Shown piece by piece: positions 17,399 through 27,688 of a stretch of DNA of 64,000 nucleotides; positions within the stretch are counted from its first letter, which is position 1, and the number at the start of each line of letters is the position of its first letter. The notes beneath the pieces were generated by a model. That model made no database searches. It saw only the letters and a list, made by a program, of their open reading frames with translations, and was not told where the DNA came from. The stretch spans positions 186,001-250,000 of the forward strand of contig JADJLZ010000009.1 in the NCBI GenBank assembly GCA_016709875.1, written 5' to 3'. The translations under genes and the position numbers were made by a program. The stretch is from Planctomycetota bacterium (GTDB lineage: Bacteria; Planctomycetota; UBA1135; GCA-002686595).

Positions 17399-18612
17399 TT
17401 CGCGGGCAGCTTCGAGCGGAACTTCTCGGGGTCGGCCCAGAACTCGCCCGGGCACTTGTTGCAGCAGAAACCGATCACGCGGCCCTCGAACACGATCATG
17501 TACTTCTTGTTCACCGGCGCACCGCTGACCGGGCAGACGCTGTTGATCGGTTCGAGCGACGCGACAGCAACGGCCGCGGGCGCGCCCGCGGGTACCGCGG
17601 CGGCTCCCGGCGGCGGCGCCTCGCTGGTGAACTTCGGCTCGGGCTCGACCTCGAGCGCGGTCGTGTTCGTCTCGTCGCCCGAGTCGATCGCGAGCTTGGG
17701 CCGTTCCTGCGCCAGGCGCGCGAGCCCCGCCTGCGTCACGCCGCTCTCCCACAGGTAGACGCGCGCGAGCTTCGGCAGCCCGAGCAGCACCTCCACGCTC
17801 GCGTCGCTGAGCTTCGCACGCGCGAGCACCAGCGATTCGAGCCGCGCGTGTCCCGCGATGGGCGCGAGCGCTGCGTCGGCGATCCCGGTGCCGCGCAGAT
17901 CCAGACGCTCCAGGTGCGGCATGCGCCGCGCGAGCGCGAGCGTCTGCGCGCCGGCCTGCGTGCGCGCGAGGCCCAGTTGCGCAACCTGCGGCGCGAGCGG
18001 CGCGAGGAGCTTCGCCAGTTCCGCGTCGCTCCACTTGGGCGCGTTGGCCGCGAAATCGACCCACAACAGGCCACTCGTCGGATCGGCCTTCTCGACGTGC
18101 ACGAAGGCCTGCTCGAGCGCTGCGAGCGCCGCGGGGTCGGCGGGTCCGACGAGGGGCCCGGTCACCTGGTTCTGCGGCGCGGGCTTGGGTACGGGCGCGC
18201 CCGTCCCACCATCGAAGGGAGCCCCCTGCGCGATCCAATTCTCGAGCGCCGCGATCTCCTCCGCACTGGGCTGCGGACGATTCTCGGGCGGCATGTGGTC
18301 CTCGTCGGCGAGCGGCAAGTGCAGGCGCCGCACGAGCTCGCTCTGCTTGGGCTTGCCCGCGACGATCACGGGGCCGTCGCTGCCGCCCGCGAGGATCGCC
18401 GGCGGCGTGTGCAGCGCAAGCTTGCCCTTCTGCTTCTCCGGACCGTGACAGGTCCCGCAGCGCTCAGCCAGGATCGGCGCGATGCGCCCCTGGTAGAGCG
18501 AGGCCTGCGCGGGCTCGGGCGCGGGCGCCTGCTGCACGGCCAGTGGCGAGGGCGCACTCGTGCTGCACGAGGCGAGCGCGAGCGCCAGCAACGCGAACTT
18601 CACGCGATCCAT
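17395..18612 (-). CDS. lipoprotein with planctomycete cytochrome c (PSC1), LRR and C-terminal YHS-like domain
   Basis: A 405-residue exported protein with lipobox ALASC (Cys16). Residues 40-130 form a single-heme planctomycete-type cytochrome c domain: C52-G-T-C-H56 and axial candidate M107 in DHMPPENRP. Residues 175-310 are leucine-rich repeats (LERLDLRGTGIADAALAPI, LESLVLARAKLSDASVEVL). The C-terminus (about 355-400) is YHS-like: CPVSGAPVNKK and VIGFCCNKCPGEFW, four cysteines suited to metal binding. The domain combination suggests an extracytoplasmic redox or sensing protein rather than a soluble carrier. It is last in an operon with the DUF1549 and DUF1501 genes; its start lies inside the DUF1501 3' end (13-nt overlap). 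Confidence 0.85.
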   Translation of the reverse strand: MDRVKFALLALALASCSTSAPSPLAVQQAPAPEPAQASLYQGRIAPILAERCGTCHGPEKQKGKLALHTPPAILAGGSDGPVIVAGKPKQSELVRRLHLPLADEDHMPPENRPQPSAEEIAALENWIAQGAPFDGGTGAPVPKPAPQNQVTGPLVGPADPAALAALEQAFVHVEKADPTSGLLWVDFAANAPKWSDAELAKLLAPLAPQVAQLGLARTQAGAQTLALARRMPHLERLDLRGTGIADAALAPIAGHARLESLVLARAKLSDASVEVLLGLPKLARVYLWESGVTQAGLARLAQERPKLAIDSGDETNTTALEVEPEPKFTSEAPPPGAAAVPAGAPAAVAVASLEPINSVCPVSGAPVNKKYMIVFEGRVIGFCCNKCPGEFWADPEKFRSKLPAN

Positions 18613-20045
18613 TCGCGGATCACCTTTCCCGAGACGTCCGTCAGGCGGAAGTCGCGTCCTTGCGAGCGGTAGGTGAGCTGCTCGTGGTCGAGTCCGAGCA
18701 GTTCGAGCATGGTCGCGTGCAGGTCGTGCACCTCGACCGGGTTCTCGACGATGTTGTAGGCGTAGTCGTCGGTCTTGCCGTAGCTGATGCCCGGCTGGAT
18801 GCCGCCGCCGGCCATCCACACGCTGAAACAGCGCGGGTGGTGGTCGCGGCCGTAGTTGGTCTGCGAGAGCGCGCCCTGGCTGTAGACCGTGCGGCCGAAC
18901 TCGCCCGCCCACAGCACGAGCGTGTCGTCGAGCAGGCCGCGCTGGCGCAGGTCAGCGAGCAGTGCGGCCTGCGGCTGGTCGACGGCCTTCGACTGCGCGC
19001 GGATCTCGCTCGGGAGGTTGTTGTGCGCGTCCCAGCCGCGCATGTAGAGCTGGATGAAGCGCACGCCGCGCTCGGCCAGGCGCCGCGCGAGCAGGCAGTT
19101 GGCCGCGAAGGAGCCGGGCTTCTTCACGTCCGGGCCGTACATCTCGAGCGTCGCTTCGCTCTCGCTCGAAAAATCGGTCAGCTCGGGCACGCTCATCTGC
19201 ATGCGATAGGCCATCTCGGCCTGCTCGACGCGCGAGCGGATCTCCGGGTCGAGCGTGCGCGCGAACTCGGTCTCGTTCAGCTGTTCGACGGTGTCGAGCA
19301 GCGCACGCCGATCCTCGCGCGTGACGCCCGCGGGGTCGCGCAGGTAGAGCACCGGGTCGCCGCCCGCGCGCAGCTTGCAGCCCTGGTGTTCGCTGGGCAG
19401 GAAGCCAGCGCCCCAGAAGCGCGCCGACAGCGCCTGCATGTTGCCGAAGCCCTGCGTGATCAGCACGGCGAACGTCGGCAGGTTGTGGTTGGCGCTGCCG
19501 AGGCCGTAGCTCGTCCACGCGCCGAAACTCGGCCGGCCGGGCTGCTGGTTGCCGGTCTGGAAGAACGTGATCGCCGGCTCGTGGTTGATCGCCTCGGTGT
19601 GCATCGAGTGCACGAAGCACAATTCGTGCGCGAGCTTCGCGGTATAGGGCATCAGCTCGCTGATCCACGCGCCGTCCTGGCGGTTGGGATAGCGCGAGAA
19701 ACGGAACAGCGAGGGCGCGACCGGGAAGCGCGACTGGCCGCTGGTCATGCCGGTCAGGCGCTGTCCCTGGCGGATCGAGTCGGGCAGGTCCTGGTCGAAG
19801 CGCTGGCGCAGCGCGGGCTTGTAGTCCCACAGGTCGATGTGGCTCGGCGCGCCCTCCATGTGCAGGTAGATCACGCGCCGCGCCTTGGGCGGGAAGCGCG
19901 CCGCGCGCAGGCTGGAGCTCGCGGGCGCTGCGCCCAGGATCGAGGAGAGCGCTCCGACGCCGAGCGCCGCGCCGGCGGTCTGCGCGCTCGCGGCGAGGAA
20001 GCGCCTGCGGGTCAAGTTGAGGTAGTAGAGCTCGCGCGGATCCAT
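18600..20045 (-). CDS. DUF1501 family protein with Tat-type leader
   Basis: A 481-residue protein of the DUF1501 family (alkaline-phosphatase/sulfatase-like fold), almost always partnered with DUF1549/DUF1553 cytochromes in planctomycetes. The leader contains LTRRRFLAASAQTAG, a twin-arginine signal, so folded export is predicted. Family landmarks: VIYLHMEGAPSHIDLWDYKP near the N-terminus, WDAHNNLPSE, WAGEFGRTVYSQG and GRDHHPRCFSVWMAGGG in the C-terminal half, the last two carrying the putative metal-binding residues. The biochemical function of the family is not established. The start at 20045 lies 4 nt after the DUF1549 stop. Confidence 0.9.
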   Translation of the reverse strand: MDPRELYYLNLTRRRFLAASAQTAGAALGVGALSSILGAAPASSSLRAARFPPKARRVIYLHMEGAPSHIDLWDYKPALRQRFDQDLPDSIRQGQRLTGMTSGQSRFPVAPSLFRFSRYPNRQDGAWISELMPYTAKLAHELCFVHSMHTEAINHEPAITFFQTGNQQPGRPSFGAWTSYGLGSANHNLPTFAVLITQGFGNMQALSARFWGAGFLPSEHQGCKLRAGGDPVLYLRDPAGVTREDRRALLDTVEQLNETEFARTLDPEIRSRVEQAEMAYRMQMSVPELTDFSSESEATLEMYGPDVKKPGSFAANCLLARRLAERGVRFIQLYMRGWDAHNNLPSEIRAQSKAVDQPQAALLADLRQRGLLDDTLVLWAGEFGRTVYSQGALSQTNYGRDHHPRCFSVWMAGGGIQPGISYGKTDDYAYNIVENPVEVHDLHATMLELLGLDHEQLTYRSQGRDFRLTDVSGKVIREWIA

Positions 20046-20049
20046 GGCT

Positions 20050-23000
20050 TCAGTTCCTGCACAGGGTGGCGTCGAGGTTGAGGACCGTGCTCGCGACCAT
20101 CGTCCACGCGGCGAGCTCGCGCGCATCGGCGTCCATCGGACGCGGGGCCATGCCCTGCGCCACGAGCTCCTTGGCGGCCGCCTCGTCGTCCGCGTAGCGC
20201 GCGCGGAAGCGCTCGAGCAGCTTCGTGAGCGGCGCGAGCACTTCCTGCGCCGGCTCGCGCGCGGTCGCGCGCTCGAACAGGCTCGCGAGGCGCTCGGCGT
20301 CGGCCGCGGGCTGCTCGAGCACGTGCTGCGCGAGCACGCGCGCGGCCTCGACGAACTGCACGTCGTTCCACAGGACGAGCGCCTGCAGCGGCGTGTTGGT
20401 CGTGATGCGCCGCACGACGCAGGATTCGCGCGTGGGCGCGTCGAAGGTCTGCAGGCTCGGCGGCGGACAGGCGCGCTTCCAGTAGGTGTACAAGCTGCGG
20501 CGCCACAGGTCCTCGCCCATCCCCTGCTCGTAGATGCGCGTGTTCGACGCGGGCATCGCGATCTCCTGCCACAGTCCCTGCGGCTGGTAGGGCTTGACCG
20601 AAGGACCGCCGAGCTTCTCCACCAACAGACCCGAGACGTACAGCGCCTGGTCGCGCAGCTCCTCCGCGCCCAGACGCCGCCGCGGGTAGCGGCCGTAGAG
20701 GCGCCCGTCGGGGTCCTTCTCGGCCAGATCCGCTCGCACGCGCGAGCTCTGTCGGTAGGTCTGCTGGTCGACGATCTCGCGCACCAGGCGCTTGACGCTC
20801 CAGCCGTGCTCGCGGAAGTCGACCGCCAGCCAGTCGAGCAGCTCCGGGTGGCTGGGCCACTCGCCCTGCATGCCGAAGTCCTCGCTCGTGCGCACGATGC
20901 CCGTTCCGAACAGCGTCTCCCACACGCGGTTGACGGCCACGCGCGCGACCAGCGGGTTCTCGGGCGCGAGCATCCACTCGGCCAGTCCGAGGCGATCCGC
21001 GGGTGCACCCGCGGGCAGCGCGCCCAGCGAGCGCGGCACGCGCCGCTGGACCGGCCGCGACTTGTCCGGATGGTCGTACTGGCCGCGCTCGAGCACCCAG
21101 GTCGGCCTCGGCATCGCCAGCTCCTTCATCACCATCGTGCGCGGGATGCTCGCGTCGAGCTCGGCCGCGCGCGCCTGCGCGGCGGCGATCTTCTCGGTCA
21201 GCGCGCGGTAGCTGGGCGAGAAGGCGAACTTCCAGGCGCGCTCGATGCGCGTGGTCTGCGCCTCGACGCGGCCCTCGGAGGGCAGCAGCGCGAGCAGCAT
21301 GTCGGAGGGCAGCTCGTCGGTCTGAGGCGCGCTGCGCCAGTAGAAGCCCGCCTGCCCGCCGCTGTTGACGATCTTGAGCAAGAGCGAGCTCTCTCCCGAG
21401 GGCAGGTCCAGGCCGAAGCTGTCCTGGTCGGCCGCGAGCGGGCGGTCGATCTGCTTGCCGAAGACCTCCGCGCCGTTCAGGTACACGCGCAGGCCGTCGT
21501 CGCTGCCGCTCGAGATCTCGACGTGGCGCGCGCTGGGCGCGTAGATGCGCTTGGCGACGTAGCTCACGTTCGTGCCCTCGGCGAGCACGTTCAGGCGCGC
21601 GTCCGCGAACTCGATCGAGAAGTTCCAGTACTGGTTGCCCGCGCCGAAGTTGTGCGTGAGGTCCAGGCGCGCGTCGGCTTCGGGACCGAAGCTCTTCTCG
21701 TAGAGTTCCTCGCTCTTCCCCGGGAAGGGACCGACCGAGTACCAGCCGCTGGCGAAGAGCGGCAGGCGCGCGAGCACGGCCTCGTCGAGCGTCGCGACGC
21801 GCACGCGCTCGCGGCCGAAGACGTGCTGCGGGTAGACGGAGTCGTAGTCGAGCTCGACCGTGAGTTCGGTGCCGCCCTCGAAGCCGAAGGGCTCGTCGGT
21901 GAGGAACAGCGCGACGCGCGGATCGGCGCGGTTGTGGCCGTCGACCGCCCAGCCGCTCTGCGCGTCGTCGTCGAGCACGTTGGCCAGGCGGTAGTTGCCG
22001 TTCTGCTGCTCGAAGTCGGCCCAGCACCAGCGAAAGTGCAGCTGCTTGGACTGCGCGGGGTCCGCGATCGAGTGCGCCTGGACGCGGAAGCCGGAGAGCA
22101 CCGCGTTGCCATTCGGCGCGCGGCCGACGCTCGAGTGGTCCAGGCTCGGATCGGTCAGGCCCTCGAGCGCGACCAGTCGCAGCCCGGTCGCCTGCGTGCG
22201 CAGGCGCAGCACGTGGTCGTCGGTGTCGGGGTTCGCGCCGCTCCAGAGCGTCGAGCCGTCGGGCTGGATCGCGACCTCGGCGCCCTTCGCGCTCGCGGCG
22301 GAGAGCGTCTGGATCGCCGGCCACTCGAGCTTCGCGCTCGCGAGGAACTCCTGTTCGAAGTGCGCGAGTTCGGCTTCCTCGCTCGGCACGGGCGCGTCGA
22401 GCTGCTGCCTCAGATCGGCCAGTTGCTGCTTCAGGCTCGCGGCCTCGGTCTGCTGCTCGAGCGTGGGCACCTCCATGAAGGGCTCGAAGGCGCGCTTGGG
22501 GTCGGGCAGCTGGCTGTACAGACCCGGCTCTTCGAGCGAGTCGAAGAAGGAGAACATCGAGTAGTAGTCCTCCTGCGTGAACGGATCGAACTTGTGGTCG
22601 TGGCAGCGTGCGCAGCCCATCGAGACGCCCAGGAAGACCGAGCTCGTCGTGTTGACGCGGTCGACGGCGTACTCGACCAGGTACTCTTCCGCGATCGCGC
22701 CGCCCTCGTCGGTCATCACGTGGTTGCGGTTGAAGCCGCTGGCGACCTTCTGCGCTTCCGTGGCGTCGGGCAGCAGGTCACCGGCGAGCTGCTCCCTGAC
22801 GAACTCGTCGTAGGGCATGCCCTCGCGCAGCGCGCCGAGCAGCCAGTCGCGCCAGGGCCAGATCGAACGGCCCGCGTCCGTGTGGATGCCGTTGGTGTCG
22901 CCGTAGCGCGCCGCATCGAGCCAGGGCACGGCCATGTGCTCGGCGTAGCGCGAGCGGTAGGGCTCCTGCGTGAGCAGCTTCTCGACCCAGCGCTCGTAGG

Positions 23001-23616
23001 CGTCCGTGCGCGTGTCGGCCAAGAATTCCGAGAGCTCCTCGGGCGTCGGCGGCAGGCCGGTCAAGTCGAGGAACACGCGCCGCAGCAGCGTCTCGCGCTC
23101 GGCCGGCGGATTCGGCGCGAGGCCCTCGGACTCCAGGCGTGCGAGCACGAAGCGGTCGATCGGGCCGCGCACCCAGTGCGCGTCCTTGACCGCGGGCGGA
23201 TCGTGCTTCACGGGCGGCACGAAGGACCAGTGCGGCTCGTAGTCCGCGCCCTCGGCGATCCAGCGGCGCAGAATCTCTTTCTCCGCGTCGGAGAGCGGCC
23301 GCTTGCCCGAGTCGGCGGGCGGCATGCGCTGCGCGACGTCGGGATGCGTGATGCGCTTCCACAGCTCGCTGTGCTCGGCATCGCCGGCCAGGATCGCCGC
23401 GGGGGAGTCCGCGTGCGGGCTGAGAGCGCTCTCGCGCATGTCGAGACGCAACTCGGCCTGACGCTTCTTCGCGTCGGGGCCGTGACAGGTGAAGCAGCGG
23501 TCCGCGAGGATCGGTCTTACGTCGCGGTCGTAGCGCAGCGCGGGCGCGGATCCGGAAGTTCCGGCCGCGCCCGCGACGAGTGCCAGGCTCGCAAAGATGG
23601 TGAGAGGCGCGCTCAT
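20050..23616 (-). CDS. giant PSD1 cytochrome c / DUF1549 / DUF1553 protein
   Basis: An exported protein of 1188 residues with a signal peptide to about 24. Order: PSC1 cytochrome domain (C41-F-T-C-H45; M98 in QRMPPADSG), DUF1549 (about 145-360) including VFLDLTGLPPTPEEL and the second CxxCH in GCARCHDHKFDPF, a coiled stretch near 385-415, a long insertion (about 430-800) and the C-terminal DUF1553 domain (RVAVNRVWETLFGTGIV, TNTPLQALVLWND). Within the insertion, about 620-760 looks PA14-like (SSGSDDGLRVYLNGAEV, GQAGFYWRSAP), suggesting carbohydrate binding. Most family members are 700-1000 residues, so this one is at the large end because of the insertion. It is first gene of the three-gene unit. 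Confidence 0.9.
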   Translation of the reverse strand: MSAPLTIFASLALVAGAAGTSGSAPALRYDRDVRPILADRCFTCHGPDAKKRQAELRLDMRESALSPHADSPAAILAGDAEHSELWKRITHPDVAQRMPPADSGKRPLSDAEKEILRRWIAEGADYEPHWSFVPPVKHDPPAVKDAHWVRGPIDRFVLARLESEGLAPNPPAERETLLRRVFLDLTGLPPTPEELSEFLADTRTDAYERWVEKLLTQEPYRSRYAEHMAVPWLDAARYGDTNGIHTDAGRSIWPWRDWLLGALREGMPYDEFVREQLAGDLLPDATEAQKVASGFNRNHVMTDEGGAIAEEYLVEYAVDRVNTTSSVFLGVSMGCARCHDHKFDPFTQEDYYSMFSFFDSLEEPGLYSQLPDPKRAFEPFMEVPTLEQQTEAASLKQQLADLRQQLDAPVPSEEAELAHFEQEFLASAKLEWPAIQTLSAASAKGAEVAIQPDGSTLWSGANPDTDDHVLRLRTQATGLRLVALEGLTDPSLDHSSVGRAPNGNAVLSGFRVQAHSIADPAQSKQLHFRWCWADFEQQNGNYRLANVLDDDAQSGWAVDGHNRADPRVALFLTDEPFGFEGGTELTVELDYDSVYPQHVFGRERVRVATLDEAVLARLPLFASGWYSVGPFPGKSEELYEKSFGPEADARLDLTHNFGAGNQYWNFSIEFADARLNVLAEGTNVSYVAKRIYAPSARHVEISSGSDDGLRVYLNGAEVFGKQIDRPLAADQDSFGLDLPSGESSLLLKIVNSGGQAGFYWRSAPQTDELPSDMLLALLPSEGRVEAQTTRIERAWKFAFSPSYRALTEKIAAAQARAAELDASIPRTMVMKELAMPRPTWVLERGQYDHPDKSRPVQRRVPRSLGALPAGAPADRLGLAEWMLAPENPLVARVAVNRVWETLFGTGIVRTSEDFGMQGEWPSHPELLDWLAVDFREHGWSVKRLVREIVDQQTYRQSSRVRADLAEKDPDGRLYGRYPRRRLGAEELRDQALYVSGLLVEKLGGPSVKPYQPQGLWQEIAMPASNTRIYEQGMGEDLWRRSLYTYWKRACPPPSLQTFDAPTRESCVVRRITTNTPLQALVLWNDVQFVEAARVLAQHVLEQPAADAERLASLFERATAREPAQEVLAPLTKLLERFRARYADDEAAAKELVAQGMAPRPMDADARELAAWTMVASTVLNLDATLCRN

Positions 23617-23674
23617 CGCCCCGTGAGCCTACGCGCACCAGCCCGCGGTCGGCAAGCCGTCCGCGAGCCTGCTT

Positions 23675-25021
23675 TCACCAGTTGACGCGTACCCCGTTCG
23701 AGATGTTGTAGGTGTTGCCCTGCGGAGCGGGGCAGAAGCTGGGGTTGGGGTCGCGCGAGTAGACCTGGTACCAGCGCGACGTGCCGGTCGTGATCGTGTC
23801 GCCGAGCGCCGCCGAGCGCGCCGAAATCGAGGGATCGCCGACGCCGGGAGCGCTGGCCGATCCGGCCGAGGCGGGCTTCACGTAGAGGCGCTTCAGCACC
23901 CCCGAGACGCAGCGCACGCCGTCGCCGAAGAGGACGCCTGTCGGCGCGTTCGACGTGCCCTGGAGGAAGATCGAGCTCGCGCTGGGGAGCTCACCGGAGA
24001 CCGTCAGCACCAGCGTGTCGGGCGTCGTGCCGCCGCTCGCGTCGAGCTGCGCGCCGCCGGTGTTCGCGCTGTTGTTGCAGCCGCGCCCGGCTGCGCCGAC
24101 GTTGGCGCACGGGCAGGCCGTGGTGACGAAGGGATCCAGACCGTCGCCCGCGCAGAACTTGGAGTAGCTCGAGCCCAGTTCGACCAGCGCGTAGGGACCC
24201 GCGTGGAAGCCGGTCGGGTTCTCGGGCACGTCGTTCCACAGCGCCGCAGGGTTGTTCTTGCGCGCGATGGCGTAGTCCTCGTTGCCGCCCGAATTGTTCG
24301 GCTCGCCGAGGTCCCAGTCGGAGTAGCTCGGCGTCTCGCCGCTCGCCCAGACCCAGGTGCCCTCGACCGCGGCGTCGTTGAAGCCGATCCACAGGTCGAT
24401 GTCCGTGCCCTGGTAGTTGTGGAAGGTCTGCGTGATCCAGTCCTGCTCGGCCTGGCTGCGCACGGTCGCGAGGTGGCCGCCCATCAGCACGCCGGCGTTC
24501 TCACCCGTCATCCAGCTCGAGGGCGGCAGCAACCGGTAGGTGTGGCCATTCACCGGGCTCGTCGCGCTGACGAGGATCGCGCTCTCGATGTCGATCGAGC
24601 CGGTGGAGCCCGCGGCACTGGGGAAGTTGCCCAGGCGGATCACGTAGGTCTGCGCGTTGTTCGCGTTGAAGACCACCTGGCTCTGCAGACCGCAGCTGTC
24701 GTCGTTGCAGGCGAGCACGGCGCCGGCACACGAGCCGTCGTAGACCGCGAGCTTGGAGTCCATCGTCGTCTGGCCGCAGGTCGAAATCGTGTACGGCCCG
24801 CTGGCGGGCGCGACCCACTCGAACCAGACGTCGTTCTCGATCTGCGAGGTGCCGAAGAAGTTGCACAGGTTGTCCGGCGTGCCGTCGGTGGTCGCGGCGG
24901 AGTTGTCGAAGGCGAACAGTCCGGTGCCGGCGATCAACTGCGCGCCGGCGCAGGAGTCGGAGCCTTGGGCGAACGCGGGGACGGCGAGCAGCAGCGGGGC
25001 TGCGAGGTACGAGGGCTTCAT
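23675..25021 (-). CDS. secreted C-type lectin-domain protein with Cys-rich C-terminal domain
   Basis: A 448-residue exported protein with signal peptide to about 19. Residues 20-150 are a beta-sandwich with Cys pairs (SDSCAGAQLI, VWFEWVAPASGPYTISTCG). Residues 158-282 are a C-type lectin domain: HTYRLLPPSSWMTGENAG, GGHLATVRSQAEQDWI, LWIGFNDAAVEGTWVWASG, then the calcium site E240-P-N242 and the W262-N-D264 motif. EPN is the mannose-type specificity signature in animal lectins; carrying that over here is inference. Residues 302-448 are the same terminal domain as in the genes at 13257 and 38016 (CPCANVGAAGRGCNNS, FGDGVRCVSGVLKRL, RDPNPSFCP). The start at 25021 is set by the signal peptide. Confidence 0.85.
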   Translation of the reverse strand: MKPSYLAAPLLLAVPAFAQGSDSCAGAQLIAGTGLFAFDNSAATTDGTPDNLCNFFGTSQIENDVWFEWVAPASGPYTISTCGQTTMDSKLAVYDGSCAGAVLACNDDSCGLQSQVVFNANNAQTYVIRLGNFPSAAGSTGSIDIESAILVSATSPVNGHTYRLLPPSSWMTGENAGVLMGGHLATVRSQAEQDWITQTFHNYQGTDIDLWIGFNDAAVEGTWVWASGETPSYSDWDLGEPNNSGGNEDYAIARKNNPAALWNDVPENPTGFHAGPYALVELGSSYSKFCAGDGLDPFVTTACPCANVGAAGRGCNNSANTGGAQLDASGGTTPDTLVLTVSGELPSASSIFLQGTSNAPTGVLFGDGVRCVSGVLKRLYVKPASAGSASAPGVGDPSISARSAALGDTITTGTSRWYQVYSRDPNPSFCPAPQGNTYNISNGVRVNW

Positions 25022-25099
25022 GAGGTGATCTCCGGGGTGTGGGTCTGGCCCCCTGAGTCTATGGCTCGCGCGCCGCACGCGCAGCCGCCTCTCGCGGAC

Positions 25100-25650
25100 T
25101 TACTTGAGCCCGGCTGCGTCGAGCGCGGCCTTGCGCGCCTCACCCGTCACGATCTGGCCCTTGGCGTAGACCGCATAGCCGCGCACCTCGCCCGAATCGG
25201 GATCCCAGCCGGTCCAGATCCCCTCGCGCTCGCCGCCTTGGTAGCGGCCCTCGAGCAGCTTGCGGCCCTGGCGATCCCACTCGGTCCACAGTCCCTCGGC
25301 CTTGCCCTCGCGGTACGAGCCGTGGCTGTGCGGCTTGCCGCTCGGCCAGAATTCGTCGTACCTCCCGTCGAGCATGCCCGCGCGGTAGTTCGCGTCGGAG
25401 GCGCGCTGGCCGTCGGCGTACCAGCGCTGCCAGTGTCCGGCGAGCGCACCATCGTCGTACTCGCCGAGCGAAGCCTTCTGCCCGTTCGCATGCCAGGTGG
25501 TCCACGCGCCGTTCGGCCGGCCGAGGTCGTAGTGGATCTCCGACCACGGCTTGCCATCGGCATAGAAAGTCGTGCGCGCCTTCACGGGAGCGGGCGCGGG
25601 CGCTCCGCAGGCGCCGAGCGCGAGCAGCGGGAGCGAGCAGAAGAGGCGTC

Positions 25651-25654
<4 letters not shown>
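25100..25654 (-). CDS. MORN-variant repeat lipoprotein
   Basis: A 184-residue lipoprotein (lipobox LALGAC, Cys16) built from about six MORN-variant units: FYADGKPWSEIHYDLGRPNG, WHANGQKASLGEYDDGALAG, WYADGQRASDANYRAGMLDG, FWPSGKPHSHGSYREGKAEG, EWDRQGRKLLEGRYQGGERE and WDPDSGEVRGYAVYAKG. The fold is an extended beta-sheet, likely a binding scaffold at the envelope. It is a larger relative of the 104-residue protein at 10033-10347. Its ATG overlaps the stop of the upstream sulfatase-like gene by 4 nt, so translation is coupled and a shared role is plausible. Confidence 0.75.
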
Positions 25655-27000
<1,346 letters not shown>

Positions 27001-27114
27001 CGTATGCTTTCATCGTACGACGGCGAGCGCGCCTTGCGCCACTCGCGCCTACGACTCTGCGTACGAACTACGGCCTTGCAAGGCGCTGCCCTCGACGTGC
27101 CTAGAATCGGACGC

Positions 27115-27684
27115 ATGCCGCGCACCTTCCTCCTCCGCCGCCTCTTGCCGAGCGCGCTGCTCTTCCTCGCCTTGCCCGTCGGCGCGGTCGGAATCGATTT
27201 CCTGCTGCACGCCGCCGGCGCAGGCTGGATCGGAGAGTGGGCCGGCCCGCTCGGCAGTGCATTGCTCGTCGTCTCTTTCGCCTATTCGCTGCGCAAGCGG
27301 CGCTTGATCCGCGCGGGGAACCCGGCGGCCCTGCTGCGCGTGCACGAGGTGTTGAGTTGGACGGCGGCATTGCTGTTGGTCGTGCACGGCGGAGTGCACT
27401 TCAACGCGTGGATCCCCTGGCTCGGCATCCTGGCGCTGCTCGTCGTGACCGCCAGCGGCCTGGCAGGGCGCCATCTCCTCGCCGACGCGCGCCGCGCTCT
27501 CGCAGCTGCGCAGGCTGAGTTGCGCGCGCAGTCGTTCACCGAGAGCGAGATCGGAGAAAGACTGATCTCGCTCGCGCTCCTCACCGGTGCCATGCAGCGC
27601 TGGCGCCGCGTACACATGCCCGTGACGGCGGTCTTCGCCGGACTCGCGCTGGTGCACGTCGTCGCGACGATCCTCCTGTGGTGA
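27115..27684 (+). CDS. small multi-spanning membrane protein, possible b-type heme
   Basis: A 189-residue integral membrane protein with about four to five helices: residues 10-30, 38-55, 75-95, 100-118 and 168-188. Histidines sit within or at the ends of helices: LLRVHEVLSWTAALLLVVHGGVHF, RWRRVHMPVTAVF and LALVHVVATILLW. The paired helix histidines recall di-heme cytochrome b561 or ferric-reductase-like proteins, but no family signature is certain. The next gene starts 4 nt downstream and encodes an eight-heme cytochrome c, so a membrane electron-transfer module is the natural reading. The start at 27115 is the first ATG before the hydrophobic segment. Confidence 0.7.
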   Translation: MPRTFLLRRLLPSALLFLALPVGAVGIDFLLHAAGAGWIGEWAGPLGSALLVVSFAYSLRKRRLIRAGNPAALLRVHEVLSWTAALLLVVHGGVHFNAWIPWLGILALLVVTASGLAGRHLLADARRALAAAQAELRAQSFTESEIGERLISLALLTGAMQRWRRVHMPVTAVFAGLALVHVVATILLW

Positions 27685-27688
27685 ACCG

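Noticed and set aside
20044..23685. A 1213-codon open frame on the plus strand opposite the DUF1549 gene
   Set aside because: Low-complexity antisense translation; the minus-strand gene has two heme motifs and known domains.
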